Positions 25,919 to 34,639 of a DNA stretch of 64,000 nt are shown piece after piece (positions within the stretch are counted from its first letter, which is position 1; every line of letters begins with the position of its first letter). Under the pieces are notes generated by a model. It saw nothing but the letters and a program-made list of their open reading frames with translations, had not been told where the DNA came from and did not search any database. The DNA lies in NCBI GenBank assembly GCA_028865545.1, contig JAGWJY010000010.1:1-64000 (forward strand). Direction: 5' to 3'. Both the position numbers and the translations under genes were made by a program. Source of the stretch: Alphaproteobacteria bacterium. GTDB lineage: Bacteria; Pseudomonadota; Alphaproteobacteria; Micropepsales; Micropepsaceae.

Positions 25919-26182
25919 CTAGCTCGCCTTGCTGCTGCCCGTGCAGGTGTTGTCGCATCCACCGCAGCTGCCCTTGCAGTCGCCCATGCAATCGCCCTTG
26001 CAGCTCTCGACGCAGCTGTCGGCGCATTCGGCTTTGCAGGAGCCGAAGCAGTCGGCACGTGCGGGCTGCGACATCGCGGTCATCGCAAGCCCCATCACGG
26101 CCAGTGAGGGAATGACCTTGGCCCCTGATTTGAGAAAGCCGCGGCGGTCCATCTTCTTTCCTGGTTCCAGCTTCTTCGTCAT
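25919..26182 (-). CDS. CXXX-repeat precursor peptide 1 (10 Cys)
   Basis: 87 residues, the shortest paralogue. The leader has DRRGFLK (twin Arg 13-14), VIPSLAVMGLAMTAM and ARA at 41-43. The cysteines are at 45, 49, 53, 57, 61, 65, 69, 73, then 76 and 80, so the four-residue step is broken once (SCGGC). The tail is TGSSKAS. AAGGAA precedes the ATG. It is the first precursor in the operon, 36 nt after the small modification-system gene, and so may be the most highly expressed. Confidence 0.87.
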   Translation of the reverse strand: MTKKLEPGKKMDRRGFLKSGAKVIPSLAVMGLAMTAMSQPARADCFGSCKAECADSCVESCKGDCMGDCKGSCGGCDNTCTGSSKAS

Positions 26183-26218
26183 GACAGAGTTCCTTTCCCT
26201 GTAAGGTCAAATCTGATT

Positions 26219-26599
26219 TCACTCGCTCTTGCCCTGCCTGTTCAAACTGATCTGGCAGGTGTCGAAGTCGATCGACCATTGCCACCCGGGCTTCCCCTGC
26301 CAGCCATACGCCTTGGCCTTGTCGTCCCACCATTTTTGGAATCTGCTTTTCGTTCGCCCCAGATCGGCAATCACCTTTTCGTAGAAAACCTCGTTGTCGA
26401 GCAGGCCGCTACCGTTCTGTGACAGGGACTGGATCAGTTCGAGCAGGCCATTCCGGCGCTCGAACAGCGTCTGGATCTCGTCCTTTTCCCGCGGGCTGAC
26501 CTTGCCCACCACGATCGCCTGCATGCCGGCATTCTGCCCTGTACCCTGACGCCTCACCGGGCTCTTCACATCTTTTCTCTTCTTGACCTGCTTGAGCAT
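26219..26599 (-). CDS. CXXX-repeat peptide modification system protein
   Basis: 126 residues: a basic N-terminus (MLKQVKKRKDVKSPVRR), then KVSPREKDEIQTLFERRNGLLELI, a mid helix and the diagnostic end DLGRTKSRFQKWWDDKAKAYGW ... WSIDFDTCQISL. This matches my recollection of the small protein that always accompanies CXXX-repeat maturases. It has no recognised catalytic motif and may be the leader-binding or scaffold component (inference). The start was chosen at the ATG preceded by TGTGAGG; the upstream gene's stop lies 8 nt away, so translation is probably coupled. Confidence 0.82.
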   Translation of the reverse strand: MLKQVKKRKDVKSPVRRQGTGQNAGMQAIVVGKVSPREKDEIQTLFERRNGLLELIQSLSQNGSGLLDNEVFYEKVIADLGRTKSRFQKWWDDKAKAYGWQGKPGWQWSIDFDTCQISLNRQGKSE

Positions 26600-26607
26600 C
26601 GGCATCC

Positions 26608-27738
26608 TCACAACATTGGATCGGTGGAGGGATCGGTCGCCCGCAACTGAACACCTAGCGGTGGAGCATCGATACACTCCAACGGGTCGCGATAGTTCAG
26701 CTCGGTTATGCGGGGCATCCTTCGGAACGGTTCGGTGGAACCGAGATCGATCAGCATTTGCCGCGATGCCTCACGTTCGAGATGCGCGACGGCGCATTGC
26801 TGTTCGGACGGGACATTTAGCTCCAGTGTCGTTTTCTTGTTCAGGAAGATGCAACGTTTGCAATGGAACGCGTCGCAGCGCGTGCACAGCGGCGCACGGA
26901 CAAACTGGGCGGCGGCTAGGCGTCTGACGACAAGACCCTTCTTGTCGTCAAACGCGCCGACAGAGCTTCTCTCGTCGTCGTAATAGAAAGCCGGACAGAG
27001 ATAGCACTTGCCGTCCGGCGCAATGGTCAGATGATCCACGCCCGCGCCACAATTGCGCATCGCGCTCAGCATCATCCTGTCGGTTAGGACATTAACCTCG
27101 ACCGGGTAACCGTCGCGATAGAAGGGAACGAGCGCCGCGCGCATCTTGCGCAATTCTTTCTCGTACGAGACGAAATCGCTCGACGTGAAATCTTCGACGT
27201 CGACAAGATGGATGCTCAGCCGTCTGAATTTGCCGAACAGGGCCTCGACGAGGCCGCTGCACTTTTTGAGCGACCGTTTGCCCAGGCGCAGGATGAGGTT
27301 GCGGTCCAGGTTGTTGGTCAGTTCCGCGAAGGAAATGCTGTCCTTGGCATCAAGTACCACGACGGCGTCCGGATACCGCCCGTGAAGCTCCCACGGCACG
27401 ATCTTGGCGTGGTCGACGGTGTCGATCAGGTGTTGGAGCTTTGGCGGAGGCGCTGTCTTTCCTAGCAGGAAGGTCAGGGCGATCTTGTCCTTCCGCGCTC
27501 GGCGGATAATCCCCGCCAGTAGCCCTGGGGCCATCCAACGAGGTTCCGCGGCTGCATGGAAATGCGGATTTTCGTAATGGCAGAAAGGAACGGCGCCGTC
27601 TTCTAGGATCACCAATGCGTGTTCATTTGGCGTGACCACGTCTTGCCCCGTGCGGCTGACGCGGGCTTCCGCCCCCGTCATTCGTGCCGACACCGGCGCG
27701 ACATCCGCAAACCCCTGCTGCCACGCGAACCCAAGCAC
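26608..27738 (-). CDS. SPASM-like CXXX-repeat peptide maturase partner lacking a radical SAM triad
   Basis: 376 residues from a GTG start (an ATG 57 nt further in is an alternative). The N-terminal two thirds contain no CX3CX2C motif. The C-terminal part has a SPASM-like cysteine set: Cys230, Cys245, Cys248, Cys285, Cys288, Cys293, Cys296 and Cys315, in NCGAGVDHLTIAPDGKCYLCP and CTRCDAFHCKRC. Fe-S binding without SAM chemistry is suggested, for example an electron-transfer or substrate-holding partner of the true radical SAM enzyme. It is the first gene of the operon. I recall a family called CXXX repeat peptide maturase with this pattern. Confidence 0.8.
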   Translation of the reverse strand: MLGFAWQQGFADVAPVSARMTGAEARVSRTGQDVVTPNEHALVILEDGAVPFCHYENPHFHAAAEPRWMAPGLLAGIIRRARKDKIALTFLLGKTAPPPKLQHLIDTVDHAKIVPWELHGRYPDAVVVLDAKDSISFAELTNNLDRNLILRLGKRSLKKCSGLVEALFGKFRRLSIHLVDVEDFTSSDFVSYEKELRKMRAALVPFYRDGYPVEVNVLTDRMMLSAMRNCGAGVDHLTIAPDGKCYLCPAFYYDDERSSVGAFDDKKGLVVRRLAAAQFVRAPLCTRCDAFHCKRCIFLNKKTTLELNVPSEQQCAVAHLEREASRQMLIDLGSTEPFRRMPRITELNYRDPLECIDAPPLGVQLRATDPSTDPML

Positions 27739-28118
27739 GAATGGCTTACGGTACAGACCCCTTTCCTGCGTCGCAAGAAGAGCAGAAATGAATCAGAAAT
27801 AAACCCGCAATTTAAAGGCGTAGTAGATAATGAAAATTAGAAACATGTCATACGTTATGTTTGAACGATTCCATATTTCTGTATGCTTTATTGCTCAGCG
27901 GCACCAAATTTCATTTTCACATACGTAATCGAACTATGCGTGCTCTTCGCATAACGCCGGCGTCTCTACTGCCGAACAACAAAAGCTTCGACGTCGCCGC
28001 GAAGGCGTAACCTTTCGTTGTTGGTGAACAGCCGCGCATGGCGGAAATTCCTTTTCGGCACTTCCATTCGTTCCGGCGCCTATTATTCTCCGCGACCCTC
28101 TAAACAGGCGCGAAGTCC
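27739..28118. promoter_or_regulatory. AT-rich divergent promoter region
   Basis: This 380-bp gap separates the peptide operon from the divergent ABC exporter. The part from 27780 to 27930 is far more AT-rich than its surroundings (stretches such as AGATAATGAAAATTAGAAAC and TTCCATATTTCTGTATGC), so it is the likely promoter area of the peptide operon and may be of foreign origin. I see no clear palindromic operator and no gene. Confidence 0.5.
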
Positions 28119-29951
28119 GTGGACCGCCATATCGTCCCAGACGAAGTTTTGACTCTGCCCGAGCCACTGGCCGAGGCGGTCGTCGGCGCGCGCGTGCCGG
28201 AAAGGCCTTTCGCCTTCATATGGTACCTGGTGAAGACGCATTTCGCGCGCCGCGTCTTGCTGCTGGTGACCATTTCGCTCTTCGCGGCGACGGTCGACGC
28301 TTTCGCGCCGCTCGGCTTCTCACATCTGGTAAACGGCGTGCTGAAGGCGCGCTCTCTGCATCTGGCCTTCGCCACGGTGCTGCCCTGGGTGGGAGTGATC
28401 GCTGGGCTCTGGCTTGGTGCCGGATTGGCCTATCGCGGCTATGAGGCGATGGACATCGGCACCAGCCCGCGTATGCGCGCCCTGGCACAGAAGTACCTCT
28501 TCTCCTATATGCTGGGCCATTCACCCCGATATTTTCAGGATAACTTCGCCGGCAAACTCGGACAAAAGATTAAGCAGGCCGGACAGGCGACTCTCACCAT
28601 CCTACAGATCATCTGTTTCGAGATGGTGCGGGTGACGGGCTCGGTGATGATGGGCGCGGTGCTGATGTTCTTGGCGCAACCGCTCTATGCCTTGATTCTT
28701 GGCGTTTGGACGACACTGTACCTCACCATCGTAATCGCGCTGGCCAAGCGTTGCGTGCGCTTGTCGAAATCCTTCTCCGACGAGGTGTCGACGTCCACCG
28801 GGCGGTTGGTGGACGCGATCTCCAATGCCGACCTGATCCGCGCCTTCGCCAAGGCGGCCTATGAGCGCCGCTTTCTCTCGCATTTTCTTGCTGACGAGAT
28901 GAATGCATCGCGCCGGCTGCGCACTTTCCTCGTCGCCATGCGCGCCTTCATGCATCTGGCGACTACGGTGTTTATGCTGACGCTGGTGCTGGTGACGGCG
29001 CATGACTGGTATGCCGGTGCGACCACGGCGGGCACGTTCGTAATGGTCTACCTGCTGGGTAATCAGATCGCCCGTGGGGTGCAGGAACTGTCCTTCAGGA
29101 TGCTCGACTATTTCGAGCAGGTAGGTACATTGACCGAGGCGTTGGAGCTGGTCAGCCAGCAGCACGAGATCGTCGATGCCGCACATGCCAAGCCGCTGAT
29201 TGTGAGCAAGGGGGCCATCCGCTTTGAGCATATCCGTTTTGCCCATCTCGACAGCAAGGCGGTGTTCGAGGACCTCAATCTCGACATCAAGGCAGGTGAG
29301 AAGGTTGGACTGGTCGGGCCGTCCGGTGCCGGCAAGTCGACGCTGGTAAAGCTGCTGCGCCGGCAATACGAGCCGCAGGCTGGCGCGATTTACGTTGACG
29401 ACCAGAATATCGCTGACATCAGTTGGGACTCCCTCAACGAGGCCATCGCCGAAGTGCCGCAGTCGCCCGGTGTCTTCCATCGGGCCATTCGCGACAACAT
29501 CCGCTATGCCCGTGCGGACGCACCGGAAAGCGAAGTCGTACGTGCGGCCAATGACGCCCACGCCCATGACTTCATCCTGTCGCGCGAAGAGGGCTATGGC
29601 ACCATCGTCGGCGAGCAGGGCATCAAGCTGTCGGGAGGCGAGCGTCAGAGGGTCGCCATCGCCCGCGCTCTCGTGAAGGATGCAAAAATACTGGTGTTGG
29701 ATGAGGCGACTTCGTCGCTGGATTCCGAATCCGAGCACATGATCCAGGAAGCGCTGTGGACGCTCATGCAGGGGCGCACGGTGATCGCCATCGCCCACCG
29801 GCTTTCGACCATCGCCGGTATGGATCGCATTGTCTATCTGGAGAAGGGGCGGATCATTGAGGACGGCCCGCACAAGGAGCTGCTAGCCAAAGGCGGCGCC
29901 TATGCGCGCCTGTGGAATCGCCAGATGGGCGGCTTCATTGATGCCGGGTGA
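28119..29951 (+). CDS. ABC transporter, fused permease-ATPase (MsbA-like exporter)
   Basis: 610 residues. Six membrane helices lie in the first 330 residues, followed by the ATPase domain: Walker A GPSGAGKST, signature LSGGERQR, Walker B ILVLDEATSSLD and the switch His in IAIAHRLSTI. It is a half-transporter of the type I exporter fold and forms homodimers. No C39 peptidase domain precedes it, so it is not a classical leader-cleaving peptide exporter. The start is GTG with a poor ribosome binding site. Its divergence from the CXXX-repeat operon could mean a shared role, but lipid or drug export is equally possible. Confidence 0.88.
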   Translation: MDRHIVPDEVLTLPEPLAEAVVGARVPERPFAFIWYLVKTHFARRVLLLVTISLFAATVDAFAPLGFSHLVNGVLKARSLHLAFATVLPWVGVIAGLWLGAGLAYRGYEAMDIGTSPRMRALAQKYLFSYMLGHSPRYFQDNFAGKLGQKIKQAGQATLTILQIICFEMVRVTGSVMMGAVLMFLAQPLYALILGVWTTLYLTIVIALAKRCVRLSKSFSDEVSTSTGRLVDAISNADLIRAFAKAAYERRFLSHFLADEMNASRRLRTFLVAMRAFMHLATTVFMLTLVLVTAHDWYAGATTAGTFVMVYLLGNQIARGVQELSFRMLDYFEQVGTLTEALELVSQQHEIVDAAHAKPLIVSKGAIRFEHIRFAHLDSKAVFEDLNLDIKAGEKVGLVGPSGAGKSTLVKLLRRQYEPQAGAIYVDDQNIADISWDSLNEAIAEVPQSPGVFHRAIRDNIRYARADAPESEVVRAANDAHAHDFILSREEGYGTIVGEQGIKLSGGERQRVAIARALVKDAKILVLDEATSSLDSESEHMIQEALWTLMQGRTVIAIAHRLSTIAGMDRIVYLEKGRIIEDGPHKELLAKGGAYARLWNRQMGGFIDAG

Positions 29952-30239
29952 GGTATGGACTGATTGATATGCGAGAATTGAACGGCGCGATGCCCTGGCG
30001 GCAGCGTGGTGCACCGTAGCTCACGCCGTCCAAAAGGTAGGCGCTTGCTGGTCGTAATGCCGCACCGGCGATGCATCAAAGGTTTAAAATAGAGGCCTTT
30101 TCGCAGACCGCATGCCGGCAGACCCCTAATCATCCCCAGAAACCCCTATTTTATCGCACTTTTCCGACCGATACCCATCTTGCTATTGCAGGAAATGCCC
30201 TAGAATAGGGCCTCTTTGTGATTCGCAGAGGATAAACCA

Positions 30240-30560
30240 ATGGCAAAAGCCGCCGGCGCAACCGCCGCAAAAGCAAAAGTCGAGACCATCTCCACGCGCC
30301 AATTGGCGACACAAATCGCCGCCAAGAATGAGGATATGTCGAACAAGGCAGCCCTCGCGCTGCTGGACGAGGCGATCGGCCTCATCACCAAGCACCTCAA
30401 GAAGGGCGCCCGCGTCCGTCTGAATGGGCTTGGCATCCTGGTGGTCAGGAAGCGCGCCGCACGTATGGGCCGCAACCCGGCGACGGGCGAGGCCATAAAG
30501 ATCAAGGCGAGCAAGAAGGTCGCCTTCCGGGTCGCGAAGGAACTGAAGCAGTCGATTTGA
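30240..30560 (+). CDS. HU/IHF family DNA-binding protein
   Basis: 106 residues. An N-terminal Ala/Lys-rich extension (MAKAAGATAAKAKVE) precedes a standard HU fold: STRQLATQIAAKNEDMSNKAALALLDEAI, then GARVRLNGLGILVVRKRAARMGRNPATGEAIKIKASKKVAFRVAKELK. RxGRNPxTG is the DNA-intercalating beta-arm signature. It bends and compacts DNA. A 288-bp non-coding region with an upstream AGAGGATAA ribosome site leads to it, and a strong terminator follows. Confidence 0.94.
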   Translation: MAKAAGATAAKAKVETISTRQLATQIAAKNEDMSNKAALALLDEAIGLITKHLKKGARVRLNGLGILVVRKRAARMGRNPATGEAIKIKASKKVAFRVAKELKQSI

Positions 30561-30592
30561 TCGTCTGCACAGTTTCGCCTGAGACAAATGAG

Positions 30593-30630
30593 CCGGACAG
30601 GTGCGCGAGCGCCTGTCCGGTTTGTTTTTG
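30593..30630 (+). terminator. Intrinsic terminator after the HU gene
   Basis: CCGGACAGG and CCTGTCCGG are perfect arms, extended inward by a wobble pair and two G-C pairs to a GCGA tetraloop (a 12-bp stem). They are followed by TTTGTTTTT. This is a textbook rho-independent terminator on the plus strand. Confidence 0.92.
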
Positions 30631-30673
30631 AGCGTTCCGTAACTTGCCCAAGCCCCTTGCGCGCGCTACTTAG

Positions 30674-31669
<996 letters not shown>

Positions 31670-31700
31670 TGCCCGCAAAACGCCACAAAGGCCCTGCCTG

Positions 31701-32150
31701 ATGGGATGTGAAACTTGGCAGGACAGGGTCTTGGCGTTGCGTTTGCTACTCGCCGGTCTGATGGTGCTGGCGCCGCTGGCAGCGTCCGCCGCCACGCTGA
31801 CCGTAAAGGTCGAGAACATCAGCAAAAAAGGCGGCGACTTGCACGTCGCGCTTTACGACCAAGCATCATGGCCGAACGACGACGCCAAACCTGTCGTGGA
31901 CAGCGTTGCACCGGCGGTTCCGCCTGAGACGACGGTTACCTTCGAGAACGTCACGCCGGGTGTTTATGGCGTGAAGAGCTACCAAGATATCAACCGCAAC
32001 GGACGGTTCGACCAGACTTGGCTTGGTTTGCCGAAAGAACCCTACGGCTTCTCGCGCGACGCGCGGCCCATCCTCTCCGAACCTGGTTTCGGCAGGACCA
32101 AGTTCACCGTGTCCGACGGCGCGAACGAGATCGTGATCCACCTGCAATAG
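31701..32150 (+). CDS. Secreted DUF2141 protein
   Basis: 149 residues: a signal peptide (VLALRLLLAGLMVLAPLAASA) and a beta-sandwich domain with NISKKGGDLHVALYDQASWP, ENVTPGVYGVKSYQDINRNGRFDQTWLGLPKEPYGFSRDARP and GANEIVIHL. That is the DUF2141 signature ('G.l.valyd...w', 'P.G.Yav..fhD.N.NGk.D....G.P.E.yGfS'). The function of the family is unknown. The true start may be a TTG 30 nt downstream, which would trim the odd MGCETWQDRV. Confidence 0.88.
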   Translation: MGCETWQDRVLALRLLLAGLMVLAPLAASAATLTVKVENISKKGGDLHVALYDQASWPNDDAKPVVDSVAPAVPPETTVTFENVTPGVYGVKSYQDINRNGRFDQTWLGLPKEPYGFSRDARPILSEPGFGRTKFTVSDGANEIVIHLQ

Positions 32151-32204
32151 ACCCATGCGCTCGGCGAATTGTCGGCTGCGTGCGAATTCTGTAGAGATGG
32201 CGGC

Positions 32205-32741
32205 ATGATCCCCCGCCTTGAAACCGAACGGTTGATCCTGCGCGAGTATCGCCCCGAGGACTTCGAGGCTTTTGCCGCCATCATGGCCGACCCCGATGTC
32301 ACACGCTATCTGCATGGTCAACCGATGGCGCGCTCGGATGCTTGGCGTCTGCTGGCGGGGAGCATCGGGCATTGGACGCTGCGCGGCTACGGCACCTGGG
32401 CGGTCGAACGCAAGACCGACGGCGCCTTTATCGGCCGGGTCGGGCTGGTCAATCCGGAAGGCTGGCCGGGGCTCGAAGTCGGTTGGACTCTCGGAAAACC
32501 CTATTGGGGAAATGGCTACGCGACGGAGGCTGCCCGCGCCTCGCTCGGCTATGCCTTCCTCACTCAACCGGTCGACCGGATGCTCTCCTGTATTGATCCG
32601 CACAACAAGGCATCGCAGGCCGTCGCCCTCAGGTTGGGTGAAAGCAAAGGCCCGCGCCGCGACATCATCATCAGCGGCAAGGCCTATGTCGCCGACATCT
32701 GGAGCATCAGCCGCGCCGAATGGCGCGCACAAAACGCATGA
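32205..32741 (+). CDS. GNAT family N-acetyltransferase (RimJ/RimL-like)
   Basis: 178 residues. MIPRLETERLILREYRPEDFEAFAAIMADPDV is the classic RimJ/RimL opening. EVGWTLGKPYWGNGYATEAARA holds the acetyl-CoA loop, followed by DRMLSCIDPHNKASQAVALRLG. It could acetylate protein N-termini or small molecules. It overlaps the MFS gene by ATGA, indicating coupling. The ATG that yields the family opening was chosen. Confidence 0.9.
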   Translation: MIPRLETERLILREYRPEDFEAFAAIMADPDVTRYLHGQPMARSDAWRLLAGSIGHWTLRGYGTWAVERKTDGAFIGRVGLVNPEGWPGLEVGWTLGKPYWGNGYATEAARASLGYAFLTQPVDRMLSCIDPHNKASQAVALRLGESKGPRRDIIISGKAYVADIWSISRAEWRAQNA

Positions 32742-33967
32742 ATCAAGAAACATCGACAACGCTTTATCGCCATCGGGACTTCGTCGGCTTCCTGCTTGGC
32801 CGCTTCTTCATGACCACGGCGATGATGGTGCAGTCCGTCGCCATCGGCTGGCAGATCTATGCGATGGAGCGCACGCCGCTGGCGCTCGGCTTGGTCGGGC
32901 TGTGTCAGTTTCTGCCGATGTTCCTGCTCACCCTGCCGGCAGGCGAGCTTTCCGACCGCTTTGATCAGCGCAAGGTGCTGTCTCTGGCGCTGCTGCTGCA
33001 AGGACTCTGTGGGGCGATGTTCCTCGCTCTCAGTGTCGCACATGTCGAAAATGCGGCGGCATTCTACGCCGTGCTGGTCCTGTTCGGCGCGGCGCGCGGA
33101 TTTTCCGCGCCATCGGGCCAGTCGCTGCTCGCCTTCCTGGTACCGCCTGAGCGGCTGGCGCGCTCGATCGCGTTGAATTCCTCGGTGTTCACCACGGCGG
33201 TCATCGCTGGCCCTGCGCTTGGCGGCTTTCTCTATGCTCTCGGTCCGTTGGCGACCTATAGCGTCTGCGTTGTGGGTTTCGTCGGCGCCAGCCTCTTCAT
33301 GCTGACGCTGGGCGGCCGCAGGCGCAGCGGTCCGGTGACGGGCGAGGCGAGCCGGCTGGAGCGCGTCGCGGAAGGCGTGCGTTTTGTGCGCGTACGGCCG
33401 GTAGTGTTCGGCGCGATCTCGCTGGACCTGTTCGCCGTTCTGCTGGGCGGCGCCACAGCGCTGCTGCCCGTCTTCGCCAGGGATATCCTGCATGTCGGAC
33501 CGATCGGTCTTGGCTTCCTGCGCAGCGCCCCGGCCGCTGGTGCCGCAGTGATGGCCCTAGCGCTGGCGCGCCGGCCGATCGAGCGCAAGACCGGCGCGAA
33601 AATGTTCGTCGCCGTCGCTATCTTCGGCGTCGCAACCATCATCTTCGGGCTGTCGCAGAATTTCTATCTGTCGATGGCGGCGCTATTCGTGCTGGGCGCT
33701 TCCGACATGATCAGCGTCTTCGTGCGGCAGGCGCTCATCACCTACGCCACCCCGGACGAAATGCGCGGCCGCGTCGGCGCCGTCGGCATGCTGTTCATCG
33801 GTGCCTCGAATGAGCTGGGAGAGTTCGAATCCGGCATCACGGCGGCGCTGTTCGGAACGATTCCGGCTGTGGTGCTCGGCGGTTTGGGAACGCTTGGCGT
33901 CGTGGCGCTCTGGATGAAATTGTTCCCGCCGCTCAGGACGGTCGATCGGTTGACCGACGCCGGGTGA
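32738..33967 (+). CDS. MFS transporter, EntS-like
   Basis: 409 residues, 12 predicted membrane helices. The opening YRHRDFVGFLLGRFFMTTAMMVQSVAIGWQIYAMERTPLALGLVGL and the loop LPAGELSDRFDQRKVLSLAL (motif A) place it with the EntS/MFS_3 group, which exports siderophores or drugs. The substrate is not known. The start overlaps the acetyltransferase stop; the two may act together, one modifying and one exporting a compound (inference). Confidence 0.88.
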   Translation: MNQETSTTLYRHRDFVGFLLGRFFMTTAMMVQSVAIGWQIYAMERTPLALGLVGLCQFLPMFLLTLPAGELSDRFDQRKVLSLALLLQGLCGAMFLALSVAHVENAAAFYAVLVLFGAARGFSAPSGQSLLAFLVPPERLARSIALNSSVFTTAVIAGPALGGFLYALGPLATYSVCVVGFVGASLFMLTLGGRRRSGPVTGEASRLERVAEGVRFVRVRPVVFGAISLDLFAVLLGGATALLPVFARDILHVGPIGLGFLRSAPAAGAAVMALALARRPIERKTGAKMFVAVAIFGVATIIFGLSQNFYLSMAALFVLGASDMISVFVRQALITYATPDEMRGRVGAVGMLFIGASNELGEFESGITAALFGTIPAVVLGGLGTLGVVALWMKLFPPLRTVDRLTDAG

Positions 33968-34531
33968 TCACCAGCGGTAATTCACGTTTGCATAGATACC
34001 GTCCGGCGTCGCCGACAAGTCGCTCGAAAAACCGTTGTGCGGGCGATAGCGCGTCGTAAACAGTTCATTGTAACCGAACGAGATCGCCGCGCTGGTGGCG
34101 ACATCCCACCAGTGATGTTTCTGGGCGTCGACACGGGACCAGCCGACGAACGTCGCTGCGGCATAAGCCGGGAGGCCGTACTCCCAGCCGTAACGCTGCC
34201 ATAGGAATTGTGCGGGGGCGAAAGCCAGCGCGCTGGTGTCGGACGGGAACGAATCCCAGTTCGAGCTGCTGTGAGAACACGGCGTCGCGAAGGGCCGGCA
34301 CTCGCGCACGAAATGCTTCAAACCATAGACCGTGCCCACGGTCAGAAAGGTAGTGGTAACGACCTGCGCCGTACCCGTCAGATCGTCCTTCCACAGCGTG
34401 ATGCTGCCGGCGACCAGTGGAAGCGCTATGGCCGTAGCGGTGCCCAAGGTCTCCGTGCTGGTGGACGCTTGTGCCGGCACCGCGGTGCAAAGCAGGCCGG
34501 CGACCACGATGGCGGAAATTCTGTTCTTCAC
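33968..34531 (-). CDS. PAP2-family protein, copy A (motif 2 His lost)
   Basis: 187 residues with a signal peptide. PAP2 motif 1 is Lys72-x6-Arg79-Pro80 (KHFVRECRP). Motif 3 is intact as Ser132-Arg133-x5-His139-x3-Asp143 (SRVDAQKHHWWD). Motif 2 should read PSGH but reads FPSDTSAL, so the catalytic-site His is replaced by Thr. Lipid or acid phosphatase activity is therefore doubtful. It ends in NVNYRW, shared with copy B, and abuts the convergent MFS gene without a gap. Confidence 0.82.
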   Translation of the reverse strand: MKNRISAIVVAGLLCTAVPAQASTSTETLGTATAIALPLVAGSITLWKDDLTGTAQVVTTTFLTVGTVYGLKHFVRECRPFATPCSHSSSNWDSFPSDTSALAFAPAQFLWQRYGWEYGLPAYAAATFVGWSRVDAQKHHWWDVATSAAISFGYNELFTTRYRPHNGFSSDLSATPDGIYANVNYRW

Positions 34532-34639
34532 GGCGCCCTCAATGAGACTTTCGCGACCCTACATAGCATAGGCTCTGGAGGCAATTAAACGCGTGCCGGG
34601 AACCGGCGCAGCCTAGGACTATACAAATCGTCAATCCGT

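Noticed and set aside
25161-26182. CRISPR-like regular repeats in this region.
   Set aside because: The 12-bp periodicity comes from Cys codons every fourth residue. There are no constant repeats of 23-40 bp with unique spacers and no cas genes.
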